The notes: a model not told the origin generated them from the sequence alone. Counted from the first letter of the stretch, positions 45,760-55,455 are shown. The stretch: 64,000 bases of DNA from Neptuniibacter sp. UBA6509 (GCA_002435145.1 DJLT01000013.1:17791-81790), one strand, 5' to 3'. Translations and numbers: made by a program.

Positions 45760-47073
45760 TTAGTCTTTTAACATAAGATTCTGTAACTCTGTCAGTGCTA
45801 TATCGATCTCTTCGACTAGCTGATAGTCCTGTAAGTCGGACGGGGTTAGTTGATCACGATAATGTTTTGTTATCCACAGGCGCAGTTGCTGGTAGCGCTT
45901 TTCATTGAGCAGAATTGAGGGGTTTACGCCAGCTAGTTCTGTTTCTGTGATAGGGATAGACAGCCTTAAGCAGGCGGGACCACCTCCGTTATCCATGCTT
46001 TGTTTTAAGTCGATAAATTTGATTTGAGTGACAGGGTTATCGGCTTCAAGAATCTGCTGACAGACCTTTTCTGTCGCTTGTGACTGACGGCATTCTTCAG
46101 GGGCGAGCAGAAGCATCCCTCCAGCAGGTAGTGCGATTAACTGACTGTTAAATAGATAGCTTGTGATCGCTTCTTTTAAGCTGAAGTCCCTATCTTTGAT
46201 CTCCATAATGAACAATGGTTTCTGCCAGTGCCGAGTGCGCTTGGTTAATGTTGTTAATATGCCTTCTTGTTCTGAAAAGGCGGTTTCATGAAGCAATAAA
46301 AAGTTATTTAGCCCAACGGCAACCACGTCATTATGAAAGGCTCCATGATCTATTGCTTGTGGGTTCTGTTGTATTAGCAGTGCTTTGGCGTGTGGTATCT
46401 GGTGGCGTCTAATGAGCGACTCACAGGCTGTTTTACTCTGTCTAGCTGGATAGCGTTGAGTCTTCTTAACCATGCTTATATCTTGGCCATAAATAAATAG
46501 GTTAAGCGCCTCGTCAGAGAGAGGGTCATTCAAACGAATGTGATTAGCAGCTCCTTCATCGGCAAAATTTGCATGGCTAGGTAGCGGAGAGTGGCAATGG
46601 AACAGCGCGTTATCAGAAAAGAAATGGCGAAAGAATGAATCGGTTGCTGGTGATTCAAGAGAGCGGTGTAACTGGTTTTGTAGGTTTGCAGGTGTGATCT
46701 GAAGCTTATTGGTCAGGCTATCACTCGACGCTGTAATTGTTGCGCTATTCGCGGCCCACATTGATGAGGCTGAGTAACAGGCTTCCAATAGTTCGGGTGC
46801 AGTTTTGAACGCTTGTTGTAAGATTTGTTGTGGGGTTCCTCTAAAGCCAGCTGCTTGAAGTAGGCAAAAGTTTGGCCGTGGTTGGGGAGGTATAAATCCT
46901 TGAGGAATACCTAGACGATAGAGTATCCACATCTTTTCCAGCCCTTGTAGGGCCGCCTGTTTGGGCGAAGATAGCTTTCCTGTATTTTTAACTGATGCAA
47001 TATTCCCTTTCGCCAGCCCTCCGTAGTTATGGTTTGGGCCAACTAGACCGTCTAGATTAAGAATTTGGCTCAT
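45760..47073 (-). CDS. astB: N-succinylarginine dihydrolase
   Basis: AstB converts N2-succinylarginine to N2-succinylornithine, two ammonia and CO2. The 437 residues fit the family. Diagnostic stretches are the start (LVGPNHNYGGLAKGN), FHNDVVAVGLNNFLLLHE with active-site residues, and NGGGPACLRLSIPI with the nucleophilic Cys. It is the last gene of the operon, and its start overlaps the astD end by 4 bases. Confidence 0.96.
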   Translation of the reverse strand: MSQILNLDGLVGPNHNYGGLAKGNIASVKNTGKLSSPKQAALQGLEKMWILYRLGIPQGFIPPQPRPNFCLLQAAGFRGTPQQILQQAFKTAPELLEACYSASSMWAANSATITASSDSLTNKLQITPANLQNQLHRSLESPATDSFFRHFFSDNALFHCHSPLPSHANFADEGAANHIRLNDPLSDEALNLFIYGQDISMVKKTQRYPARQSKTACESLIRRHQIPHAKALLIQQNPQAIDHGAFHNDVVAVGLNNFLLLHETAFSEQEGILTTLTKRTRHWQKPLFIMEIKDRDFSLKEAITSYLFNSQLIALPAGGMLLLAPEECRQSQATEKVCQQILEADNPVTQIKFIDLKQSMDNGGGPACLRLSIPITETELAGVNPSILLNEKRYQQLRLWITKHYRDQLTPSDLQDYQLVEEIDIALTELQNLMLKD

Positions 47074-48566
47074 GAGGGAGCCCAGATATGCCCTTCAATC
47101 TGGATTCCAGGCGGTAGGCTTTCTGGTAGCTCTATACTCTCTGATTGCAGTGATGCAACAGGGTAAGCGCAATAATCAGCTGCATACCAAGCGCTTGCGC
47201 GGTGGTTACCACTCATCCCGACCCCTCCAAAGGGTAAAGCGCTAGATGCGCCGGTTAACGGGCGGTTCCAATTCATAATTCCTGAGCGTACATGGCGTTG
47301 GAAATATTTAAATACCTCCGGATCATCACTTAGTACTCCGGCAGCTAACCCATAGCGGGTATTGTTAGCTAGCTCGACCGCATGCTCTAGATCCCTAACT
47401 CGGTAAAGTTGTAACAGCGGGCCAAATAACTCGATATCAGGGGGTGTTTCCACAGTGCTACAATCGATTAATCCTGGGCTGAGTAGAGCGCCTTTATCAG
47501 TAAAACGCTGCATGCTGATGAGGGATATCGCACCTTGTTCTACTAATGATTCTTGAGCGGAGAGTAGTTGTGTCATCGCTTGCTGGCTGATCAGCGATCC
47601 CATAAAAGGAGGGGGTTGCTGATTGTAGGTGCCTACTTGGATCTGCTCTACTGCTGCGCTTAAGTGCTCCACAAATTTATCACCCTGGGCCCCTTCTGGG
47701 ACGAGTAGGCGACGTGCACAAGTGCAGCGCTGTCCTGCGGTTATATAGGCGGACTGAATCGTGTTATAGACGGCTGCGGGTAAGTTTTTGGTTTGGGTCA
47801 CAAGCAGTGGGTTATTTCCACCCATCTCTAGGGCAAGAATCTTCTCAGGCTGACCACCAAATTGTTGATGTAAATAACAGCCTGTATTAGCGCTGCCAGT
47901 AAAGTAAAGACCATTAATAGCAGGGTGTGAGGCGATTAACTTTCCTGTTTCTTTGTCCCCTTGAAGCAGATTTAAAACGCCATCAGGTAGATCAGCTTTT
48001 TGCCATAGTTTTACCAATAACTCTGCACTTTTAGGCGTCAGTTCACTGGGCTTAAAAATCAATGTATTGCCCGCGAGGAGAGCGGGCATTATATGGCCAT
48101 TAGGCAGGTGCGCAGGAAAATTATAGGGACCAAAAATGGCAACAACGCCGTGGGGGCGATGGTGTAAAGTCGAACGAACCCCATTATTATTTTCATCTAT
48201 TCTTTTGCAGCGCTCTTGATAGGCTCTAATAGTAATTGCGGCTTTACCCTGCATCGCAGTCACTTCACTAAGCGCTTCCCAAAGAGGTTTTCCTGTCTCT
48301 TCACCGATGCATTCTGCTATCAGTTCTTTGGATTCGCCAAGTAGTTCGGTAAAGCGCACAAGGTAAGATGCTCGTTCTGCAATGGGTCGATCAGCCCAAT
48401 GGGGAAATGCCTCACCGGCCGCTTCTATTGCCTGATTAACTTGTTGATCACTAGCTGAGTAGCCTTGCCAGATGCGATCACTGTTACCAGGGTTTAATGA
48501 CACCATTTCATCGCCATCACCTTGTAGCCATTCGCCATTAATGAGGTGAGATAATAACGGGTTCAT
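47070..48566 (-). CDS. astD: succinylglutamate-semialdehyde dehydrogenase
   Basis: This 498-residue aldehyde dehydrogenase oxidises N-succinylglutamate semialdehyde to succinylglutamate. It shows the NAD-site YFTGSANTG, the general-base Glu in LALEMGGNNPL, the catalytic Cys in TAGQRCTCARR, and the C-terminal LPFGGVGMSGNHR. Sequence and context (between astA and astB with 4-base overlaps on both sides) identify it as AstD. Confidence 0.96.
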   Translation of the reverse strand: MNPLLSHLINGEWLQGDGDEMVSLNPGNSDRIWQGYSASDQQVNQAIEAAGEAFPHWADRPIAERASYLVRFTELLGESKELIAECIGEETGKPLWEALSEVTAMQGKAAITIRAYQERCKRIDENNNGVRSTLHHRPHGVVAIFGPYNFPAHLPNGHIMPALLAGNTLIFKPSELTPKSAELLVKLWQKADLPDGVLNLLQGDKETGKLIASHPAINGLYFTGSANTGCYLHQQFGGQPEKILALEMGGNNPLLVTQTKNLPAAVYNTIQSAYITAGQRCTCARRLLVPEGAQGDKFVEHLSAAVEQIQVGTYNQQPPPFMGSLISQQAMTQLLSAQESLVEQGAISLISMQRFTDKGALLSPGLIDCSTVETPPDIELFGPLLQLYRVRDLEHAVELANNTRYGLAAGVLSDDPEVFKYFQRHVRSGIMNWNRPLTGASSALPFGGVGMSGNHRASAWYAADYCAYPVASLQSESIELPESLPPGIQIEGHIWAPS

Positions 48567-49600
48567 ACTCGTCTCCCTTTTAACTCAACTATGCGTGCTG
48601 TATCGCCTTGCTTGAGTTGTAATAAATGTGCGGTTTCAGGGCTTATTTCTGCAACGCCGGGTTGTTCGTAGGCTAAGCCTAAGCAGCAACGAAAGTTCTG
48701 TGATGATCTATTGCTGAGTAGATAGCTTTGGTAATTTTCAGGATGGTCAATCGATGGGTTGATCATTAATTTGACATAACGGCTCTCTCTAACAGCGCGT
48801 ATTTTTTCTAAGGGGGCTGTGATTGTGGGGCCCGCATCAAAGATATCCACATAGTTTTCGAAGCGAAAACCTTCGCTTTCCAACATATTGCGCGCAGGTT
48901 CCGTATTTTTGTGAACTTGACCGATGACCTTTTGGGCGTCTTCAGGCAACAGGTGGATGTAGATACTATTTTTTGGCATTAATTCGGCAATGAATACTTT
49001 GTTACCAGAGCCCGTTAGATAGTCTGCTTCAGAGTAATCCATGGCAAAGAATTTACGCCCGAGTCCTTCCCAAAAGGGAGATCGACCCTCTGCGTCTGAG
49101 TAACCTCGCATCTCTGCTATGACACGTTTAGAAAAACGTTGAGGGTTTTCTGCCATAAACAGAAAGCGACTTTTTGATAGCAGGCTGCCATTTTGAGAGT
49201 GCCGGTGTTCTGGATTAAGGTAAAGGGTGCATACTTCGGAGCAGCCTGTGTAGTCGTTACACAGATAGAGTGTTTTAAATTGATTGTGAATATTGAGTTC
49301 GCGTGAGGCATGAACGACGGTGCCGATACGGTAGTGATACCACGGATCTTTCAAACCGACAGAGGCTTCAATGCCGGTCGTGCCGACGACCTGTTGCGTT
49401 TCATCATCGACGAGAACAAAAAGATAACTTTCACTGTTGGGTGTACTGATTTGATACTCAAGTGCAGCAAGACTATGGCTTATCTTTTCTTCAAGTAACT
49501 CAGTGTTCTCGGGCAGAGAAGTGAAGCCTGGTCCCGATTCCAGTGCGATCGAATAGAGGGTATCTAGATCTTTTATCTCTATAGGGCGAATGAAATACAT
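48563..49600 (-). CDS. astA: arginine N-succinyltransferase
   Basis: AstA transfers succinyl from succinyl-CoA to arginine, the committing step of the AST pathway. I take the ATG at 49600, preceded by AAAGGAG, giving 345 residues starting MYFIRPIEIKDLDTLYSIA. The open frame extends 41 codons further up, but that part overlaps the preceding intergenic DNA and is not family-like. GNAT-type core elements include SRFLFMAENPQRFSKRVIAEMRG and FWEGLGRKFF. Only one subunit gene is present, unlike the two-subunit pseudomonad AruFG. Confidence 0.95.
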   Translation of the reverse strand: MYFIRPIEIKDLDTLYSIALESGPGFTSLPENTELLEEKISHSLAALEYQISTPNSESYLFVLVDDETQQVVGTTGIEASVGLKDPWYHYRIGTVVHASRELNIHNQFKTLYLCNDYTGCSEVCTLYLNPEHRHSQNGSLLSKSRFLFMAENPQRFSKRVIAEMRGYSDAEGRSPFWEGLGRKFFAMDYSEADYLTGSGNKVFIAELMPKNSIYIHLLPEDAQKVIGQVHKNTEPARNMLESEGFRFENYVDIFDAGPTITAPLEKIRAVRESRYVKLMINPSIDHPENYQSYLLSNRSSQNFRCCLGLAYEQPGVAEISPETAHLLQLKQGDTARIVELKGRRV

Positions 49601-49628
49601 ATTCGATCTCCTTTGCCTTATTTCTCGA

Positions 49629-50432
49629 TTAGCGCGTATGTGTACTTTCAAAGATTTTGTCGGCAGAAGCGGCGACAAAACCTTGATATAAACTTCCATC
49701 GGGCATTGGGAAGCGTTGTGCAAATTCGTAATAACAACTTGGAATTTCCGCTGTTCTATCTGTAAATTGAACTGAAATAGAGTTAGCCAGTGTTGAGGAT
49801 TGGGCTAAATATTCCTCTGCTCCCCCTTTTATCTCCCCGCCAGCAGAGTTGAGCTTAAAACCTTCTGCTTTTAAAAAGTCATTTATGCTCTCAATGCTGT
49901 TATGGGAGTCCAACTGATTAATAAAAATAGTGAAATGGTTTGGCCGGAAGCCGAATGCAGCAACCCATGCGGCGTATTCACTTTGTACCAGCAGTTGTTG
50001 ATAGTCAGCATAGCTTAAATTCCAGTAACGTCCGGAATAGCAAAAATCTGTTTGTCCGATTTGAGCCTTAGGTATCTGTGAAATTAAGTTGTGGATAAGT
50101 GTTTGGTTGGCTTGGTTTAAAGACTCAGTGAGCAATTGGCTAATAAAGACTTTAGGTAGCTTAGTGTCTATATGTTGAAGATGCTTGGCGTACAGATGTT
50201 TCACTGGAAAGTGGTATTCGTCGGCCCAGTAGTACCCGGCTGAAAGAAAAGGGGCGGCAAGCACTTCAATATTGATGGATTCAATATCAAAAGTGCGTAA
50301 CGCAATATGGTCATTAATTATGATCGGGTTTTGTCGTTGTAACAGCTGGTGGATTTTTTGAGCTTCAGGGTTTAAGCGCAGGTAATCTATCCACATATCA
50401 TTTAATAGTTTGAATATGTCGGCTTTATTCAT
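49629..50432 (-). CDS. DUF1338 / HglS-like VOC-fold protein in the ast operon
   Basis: This 267-residue protein belongs to the DUF1338 family, which includes HglS (2-oxoadipate decarboxylase/hydroxylase forming D-2-hydroxyglutarate in lysine breakdown). Candidate Fe(II) ligands are visible: His in INDHIALRTF, His in RPNHFTIFIN and Glu in PSCYYEFAQR. HglS itself is longer, so this is the short form. It sits inside the arginine operon, overlapping the M20 gene by 4 bases and 28 bases before astA. No step of the known AST pathway needs such an enzyme; the substrate is unknown. Confidence 0.8.
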   Translation of the reverse strand: MNKADIFKLLNDMWIDYLRLNPEAQKIHQLLQRQNPIIINDHIALRTFDIESINIEVLAAPFLSAGYYWADEYHFPVKHLYAKHLQHIDTKLPKVFISQLLTESLNQANQTLIHNLISQIPKAQIGQTDFCYSGRYWNLSYADYQQLLVQSEYAAWVAAFGFRPNHFTIFINQLDSHNSIESINDFLKAEGFKLNSAGGEIKGGAEEYLAQSSTLANSISVQFTDRTAEIPSCYYEFAQRFPMPDGSLYQGFVAASADKIFESTHTR

Positions 50433-51700
50433 TTTATGCCTCCAGTTCTGCTCTGTTTAAAGGGAAGCCCATGTTGAGCAATGTGGAGTAGAAGGAGTGC
50501 GCTGAGTTGCGCTCGGTCGGTCAGGCTTGGTAGCTGTATGTACTCATTATGGCTGTGTATAAAGTCGCCCCTAACACCTAAAGTATCCACATTAGGAAGG
50601 CCAACAGCGGCTAAATTATTACCGTCGCAACAGCCTCCTGTTGCTGCATATGTTAAGGGCCTGTTGAGTTGTTTTGAATATTCTTGCACAAGTGAGTACA
50701 GCGCTAAGTGCTGAGAATCGAGCTGCTTCGGCATGCGCCCAAAGCCACCGTGCAACTCGGCTTTGTAGCCATCATGCTCATTGTATTGACTGATTAGTGT
50801 TTCTAAATGCTGAGTACACCAGTGTGCATCGTCTTTCGTTTCTATTCTGATATTAAATTTAAACACCGCGAGGTCGGGGACTTTATTAGTCGTTTCGCCG
50901 CTGTTTATCATCCCTGTATTAAGTGTTAACCCGGGGCGTGCATTGTTAAGTTGCGCTAGTTCTAAGATTAATTCAGCCGCTTTGTTTATCGCATTGCGTC
51001 CTAGTTCGGGCTCTCTGCCCGCATGGGCTGCTTTACCATGAACGCAACAGGTGAAATTACCACTGCCTTTGCGAGCCCCCGCAAGATTTCCATCGGGTAG
51101 AGCCGGTTCATAGATGAGACCTAGGTCATGTGTTTTGGCTTCTTCTTCTAATATGGCTGCGGAAGAGGGCGAGCCTATCTCTTCATCGGGATTAAGAAGA
51201 ACGGTCCAGCCAATTTGTTGAGCCAGTGGTGTTGATTCTAATAACTCCAATGCGGAAAGTAGAACCAGTAGGCCTCCTTTCATATCTGCTGCACCGGGTG
51301 CGTTTAAGCATTCAGCTTGTAGTCTATTCGCTTTTTGGAAAGGGCTAGATAGAGGGAAGACGGTATCTAAATGGCCTGTTAAAAGGATCTGATATTTTGC
51401 GTGAGGGCGTTTCTTTATTCGCCATAGATCTCCTAAGGTTTGTTGTTGCACCACCCCTTGGAAATCGACCCTTTCCCATGGGGGCAAGTGAATACGCTCT
51501 ATATCGTGGCTAATCTTGTTGAAGGCATTAGCAAACCATTCTCCAACTTCATTAATGCCTTGAGGATTGAGGGAGCTGCTGTTGATCTCGACGAGTTCAA
51601 TTAACTGCTCCTCTCGAAGGGATTGTTGTGAGGCGATAGGTTGAACCCAATTCAATAGATCGGAAGAGGTGTGTTTGCATATATCTGCAGCTTTATTCAT
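50429..51700 (-). CDS. M20-family metallopeptidase, N-acylglutamate hydrolase-like
   Basis: This 423-residue zinc hydrolase has the M20 metal-site motifs GHLDTVFP (His, Asp), GAADMKGG (Asp), NPDEEIGSPSS (catalytic Glu-Glu) and a late His in FIHSHNEY. Its closest style is carboxypeptidase G2/glutamate carboxypeptidase, enzymes that cleave N-acyl or folyl-glutamate. It lies second in the operon, 19 bases after astC. Since astE is missing and its substrate would be N-succinylglutamate, I infer that it may perform the final hydrolysis to succinate and glutamate. Confidence 0.8.
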   Translation of the reverse strand: MNKAADICKHTSSDLLNWVQPIASQQSLREEQLIELVEINSSSLNPQGINEVGEWFANAFNKISHDIERIHLPPWERVDFQGVVQQQTLGDLWRIKKRPHAKYQILLTGHLDTVFPLSSPFQKANRLQAECLNAPGAADMKGGLLVLLSALELLESTPLAQQIGWTVLLNPDEEIGSPSSAAILEEEAKTHDLGLIYEPALPDGNLAGARKGSGNFTCCVHGKAAHAGREPELGRNAINKAAELILELAQLNNARPGLTLNTGMINSGETTNKVPDLAVFKFNIRIETKDDAHWCTQHLETLISQYNEHDGYKAELHGGFGRMPKQLDSQHLALYSLVQEYSKQLNRPLTYAATGGCCDGNNLAAVGLPNVDTLGVRGDFIHSHNEYIQLPSLTDRAQLSALLLLHIAQHGLPFKQSRTGGIK

Positions 51701-51719
51701 CGCTACCTCTCTTACGTAC

Positions 51720-52973
51720 TCATCTATTCTTATTGACTTGATTTACTTCGTGCGCAATAAAGCTCTCCATCGCTTTTTCAAAGTGTTTCATTCCCTGTGT
51801 AATCTCTTCGTCTGGAATAATTAATGACGGGGTTAGACGTATCACATTTAAGCCAGCGATTAACACCATAACCCCCTCATCAAGTGCAAGTTGCAGCAGT
51901 TGTCGTGCCTTGCCTTGATATTCAGGGCGTAATTCACACCCTATGAGTAAGCCCTCTCCTCTGATCTCTTTAAACAGAGGATAGTGCTGATTGGCTAAAT
52001 GAAGTTTTTCAACGAACAGCTGATGTTTGCTTTGAACCCCTTTTAACACTTGGGGTGTATCAATGATGTGAAGTACTTCGTTTGCGACAGCGCAACCTAG
52101 AGGGTTACCACCATAGGTGCTGCCATGGCTTCCCATATTGAGAGATTGCGCGACCGCTTCTGTGCAAAGCATTGCAGCAATAGGAAATCCGCCCCCTAGG
52201 GCCTTAGCTGACGTTAAAATGTCGGGTGTAACGCCACTGTGTTCATAAGCGAATAGCTTACCTGTGCGGCCTACACCGGTTTGAATCTCATCATAGATAA
52301 GAAGCGCAGAGTGTTGATCGCATAGTTCTCTGGCTGCTTTTAAGAATTCTGGATCTGCCGTGATGATTCCGCCTTCACCTTGAATCGGTTCGAGTACAAC
52401 TGCGCAGGTTTTATGACTGATAGCATCGCGTAAGCTCTTTATATTATTAAACTCTACATGGGTGATGCCCGCGGGGATGGGTTTAAAACCTTCACAGTAT
52501 TTAGCCTGGCCTCCGACTGAAACGGTAAAAAGGGTGCGTCCGTGAAAGCTATTGATACAGCTGATTATCTGGTTTTTATCAGAGCTATGATCGTCTAGTG
52601 GATCATGATCATAGGCGTATTTTCTGGCCAGCTTAAAGGCCGCTTCATTCGCTTCTGCACCTGAATTGGCAAAATAAACTTTGTCTGCAAATGTTTTATC
52701 GCAAAGGGTTTTGGCTAATTCTAAGGCGGGTTCGTTTGTGTACACATTACTCAGGTGCCAAAGCTTATCGACTTGCTGGTGAAGGGCGTGTGTGAGAGTC
52801 GGGTGGCAGTGGCCTAATGCGGTGACGGCGATCCCACCGGCAAAATCGATATACTCTTTTCCGGATTGGTCCCAGACTTTTGAACCTTGGCCTTTGACAG
52901 GAATAATGGGCAACGGTGAATAGTTAGGTACCATGACCTGTTCAAAGATATCGCGTGAAATTTTATGCTGCAT
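51720..52973 (-). CDS. astC: succinylornithine/acetylornithine aminotransferase
   Basis: This 417-residue class III PLP aminotransferase converts N-succinylornithine to succinylglutamate semialdehyde. Motifs are NSGAEANEAAFKLAR (PLP phosphate loop), VVLEPIQGEGGI, LIYDEIQTGVGRTGKLFAYE and the Schiff-base Lys in TSAKALGGGFPI. A very strong Shine-Dalgarno sequence (AAGGAGGTG) precedes the ATG at 52973. It is the first gene of the six-gene operon, whose promoter must lie in 52974-53078. Confidence 0.92.
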   Translation of the reverse strand: MQHKISRDIFEQVMVPNYSPLPIIPVKGQGSKVWDQSGKEYIDFAGGIAVTALGHCHPTLTHALHQQVDKLWHLSNVYTNEPALELAKTLCDKTFADKVYFANSGAEANEAAFKLARKYAYDHDPLDDHSSDKNQIISCINSFHGRTLFTVSVGGQAKYCEGFKPIPAGITHVEFNNIKSLRDAISHKTCAVVLEPIQGEGGIITADPEFLKAARELCDQHSALLIYDEIQTGVGRTGKLFAYEHSGVTPDILTSAKALGGGFPIAAMLCTEAVAQSLNMGSHGSTYGGNPLGCAVANEVLHIIDTPQVLKGVQSKHQLFVEKLHLANQHYPLFKEIRGEGLLIGCELRPEYQGKARQLLQLALDEGVMVLIAGLNVIRLTPSLIIPDEEITQGMKHFEKAMESFIAHEVNQVNKNR

Positions 52974-53078
52974 CGCTCACCTCCTTAACGATACATAGTT
53001 AGTATAAGTTTAGTAGAAGGGGAGGGATAACGGATTTTGGATAATAAAAGCTTTATTTATTAGCAGGTTAGTTGTGTG

Positions 53079-55172
53079 TTAATTAACGTATTCGCGTTGT
53101 TTTAAAAAGCATGGTTGGAAGTATTGGTTGCTTCCATACTCTTTACTGAATTGTTCAAAAGAAACGGGGCGACTGATCAGGAAGCCTTGCATCGTTACAC
53201 AATTATTTTTTTGTAAGAAAAGGATCTGATCTTGTGTTTCTACACCTTCAGCAACGACGCCTAAGCCTAGTTGTTTTGTCATTGCGATAATGGTCGAGGT
53301 AATGGCCATGTTGTCATTATCTTGTGGGATATCGTGTAAGAAGGAGCGATCTATTTTCAATAGATCGACCGGCATTTTCTTTAAATGGCTAAGAGAAGAG
53401 TAACCGGTGCCAAAATCATCAATAGCTAAGCTTATCCCCATCTCTTTAATACGATTTAGGGTATCTATCGCACGCTTAAAATCTCGCATTAACATACTTT
53501 CCGTGATCTCAAGTTCTAGCCATTTAGCATCAAGCCCAGATTGATCAAGTGCGTCTTTAATGTGTTCGATCAGAGTTGGGTCATCGAACTGTCTTGCGGA
53601 TAGGTTGATACATACTTTTATGGCAGGTAAGCCTGACAGTTGAAGCTGTTGTGCGTCTTTACAAGCCTTCAATAAAACCCAGCGACCAATTGGAATGATC
53701 AGACCTGTTTCCTCTGCGTGAGGTATAAAGTCTACGGGAGATATCTCTCCATCAATCGGATGGTTCCACCTCAATAAAGCCTCTATGGCGGTAATGCGAC
53801 CATCATGTGCATCGATCTGCGGTTGATAGTTTAAACGCAGTTGTTTATTCGATAAGGCATTTCTTAGATCGTGTTCAATACTTAATGTGCGTTTAGCAAC
53901 GTCACCCATGTGCTTCTTATAAAAAGAGAATGTATTACGACCTGCTTTTTTGGAATAGTACATAGCTAGGTCTGCGTTACGAAGCAGATCACTGGCATCA
54001 TGGCTGTCGACACCGATGAGTGTAATGCCAATGCTTACGGTTATCATGACTTCATGAACACCGATTTGAATCGGTTGTGCGAGCAAGTTTAGGATCTCAT
54101 TGACTCGATCGACAATTAACTCACGTTTTTCAAAGTTTTGTAGGATGATTGTAAATTCATCGCCGCCTAAGCGAAAAACAGCCGTTTTGTTCTGCAAGCA
54201 GAAATTGAGCCTGTTGGCGATGGTATTAAGTAAGGCATCACCCGCTTCATGACCCATGGTGTCATTGATTTGTTTGAAGTGATCTAAATCTAGTAGCAAT
54301 AAGGCGTTTAAGCCTGTTTGCTTCTCTTCGGGCACATCCAGATATTGCTGCAAGGTCCGTTTGAAGTTTCTGCGGTTACCTAAATCGGTTAATGGATCAA
54401 AATAAGCCATTTTCTCCATCTGTTGATCATGTTCTTTTATCTGAGATATATCCTCACTCACTGATACAAAGTTAGTGATGTTGCCTAGTTCATCAGGGAT
54501 GGGGGATATATTCTGCAAAGACCAGTAAACAGTTCCGTTCTTTCGTTTATTCAGTAAGGTACCGCTCCACTTTTGGTGGTCAAACAATGTGCTCCATAGG
54601 TGTTGATAAGTAGATTTAGGTGTTTCACCTGAGCCTAAGAATGAGGGCTTTTTACCTTTAATTTCATTAAAGCTATAACCTGTAATATCACTGAAACTCT
54701 GGTTGGCATATTCAATATCCCCTCTATTGTCAGTAATCAGAACAGCGCTTCCAGTGTTTTCTACAGCGTTTCGAAAGACCTTAAGCTCTTTAGCTAAATG
54801 TGCATTTTTGCTGGCATTTCGAATGGTAAGAAACAGATAAGGACTACCTTCATGTTGGGTATTAGGTCGGTTTATTTCGACTTTTAGCAGCAGTTCTTTG
54901 TCATCAAGGGTGGGTAAGAGCAGGTAGGTAGAATATTCGTTTCGCTGAGGACTAAGATTATTTAGCTGCTTTGAAAGTTCAAGCTTAAAGTCCTCAGGTA
55001 GTTGTTCTGTAGTGTTTAATGTTAAGCGAGTCCAAATAAGCTCTGAGGCATAAGGTGTGCTTTCGATACACTTTAATTCTCTATCTAATAGGAGCACCCC
55101 TACAGAGGATTTATTAAGCCACTCTAATGGAATACTGCTCTCTCTATTATAGGGAAATTGTGTATTAGACAT
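53079..55172 (-). CDS. PAS-GGDEF-EAL protein (cyclic di-GMP turnover)
   Basis: This 697-residue cytoplasmic protein has no membrane segments. A possible divergent PAS lies at 1-120, a clear PAS at about 130-245 (NTGSAVLITDNRGDIEYANQ), then an intact GGDEF domain (RLGGDEFTIIL) and an intact EAL domain (EALLRW, ELEITES, DDFGTGYSSLSHLKKMPVDLLKID, VVAEGVETQDQ). Both diguanylate cyclase and phosphodiesterase activities are possible. It is a single gene with its own promoter region in 55173-55384. Confidence 0.93.
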   Translation of the reverse strand: MSNTQFPYNRESSIPLEWLNKSSVGVLLLDRELKCIESTPYASELIWTRLTLNTTEQLPEDFKLELSKQLNNLSPQRNEYSTYLLLPTLDDKELLLKVEINRPNTQHEGSPYLFLTIRNASKNAHLAKELKVFRNAVENTGSAVLITDNRGDIEYANQSFSDITGYSFNEIKGKKPSFLGSGETPKSTYQHLWSTLFDHQKWSGTLLNKRKNGTVYWSLQNISPIPDELGNITNFVSVSEDISQIKEHDQQMEKMAYFDPLTDLGNRRNFKRTLQQYLDVPEEKQTGLNALLLLDLDHFKQINDTMGHEAGDALLNTIANRLNFCLQNKTAVFRLGGDEFTIILQNFEKRELIVDRVNEILNLLAQPIQIGVHEVMITVSIGITLIGVDSHDASDLLRNADLAMYYSKKAGRNTFSFYKKHMGDVAKRTLSIEHDLRNALSNKQLRLNYQPQIDAHDGRITAIEALLRWNHPIDGEISPVDFIPHAEETGLIIPIGRWVLLKACKDAQQLQLSGLPAIKVCINLSARQFDDPTLIEHIKDALDQSGLDAKWLELEITESMLMRDFKRAIDTLNRIKEMGISLAIDDFGTGYSSLSHLKKMPVDLLKIDRSFLHDIPQDNDNMAITSTIIAMTKQLGLGVVAEGVETQDQILFLQKNNCVTMQGFLISRPVSFEQFSKEYGSNQYFQPCFLKQREYVN

Positions 55173-55384
55173 ATTATTTGTTTGAATTTATTTTATTTAT
55201 AATGACCTATTCTGCGACAAATTTAGTTTGAATTGTTTAGATGTTAAAGAAAACTGTTATCGAGTTGATATGGGTCAATATAATGAAAGGTGTAAAGTGT
55301 TTTTACCCTATAAAATCTAATCCTTTAGTGAAAAGTTCTTCTCTAATAATGGCTTAGTTGTGTATTGTCGGTATTTTAGGTGAT

Positions 55385-55446
55385 TGATCATTCAAAAATC
55401 AGGATGCTTTTTTAGGAGGTTTTCATCCTGATTTATAGAATGATCA
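55385..55446. repeat. long nested hairpin downstream of the GST gene
   Basis: The outer stem TGATCATTC (55385-55393)/GAATGATCA (55438-55446) and the inner stem AAATCAGGATG (55396-55406)/CATCCTGATTT (55424-55434) give 20 paired bases with small bulges. The 17-base loop on the plus strand carries AGGAGGT. It ends 9 bases before the GST stop codon (minus strand). It is not followed by a U-run on either strand, so it is not a standard terminator. Confidence 0.7.
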
Positions 55447-55455
55447 GGTAATTTT

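Noticed and set aside
49601-49723. 41-codon upstream extension of astA
   Set aside because: AstA proteins start with the MYFIRPI segment, and AAAGGAG lies right before the ATG at 49600.
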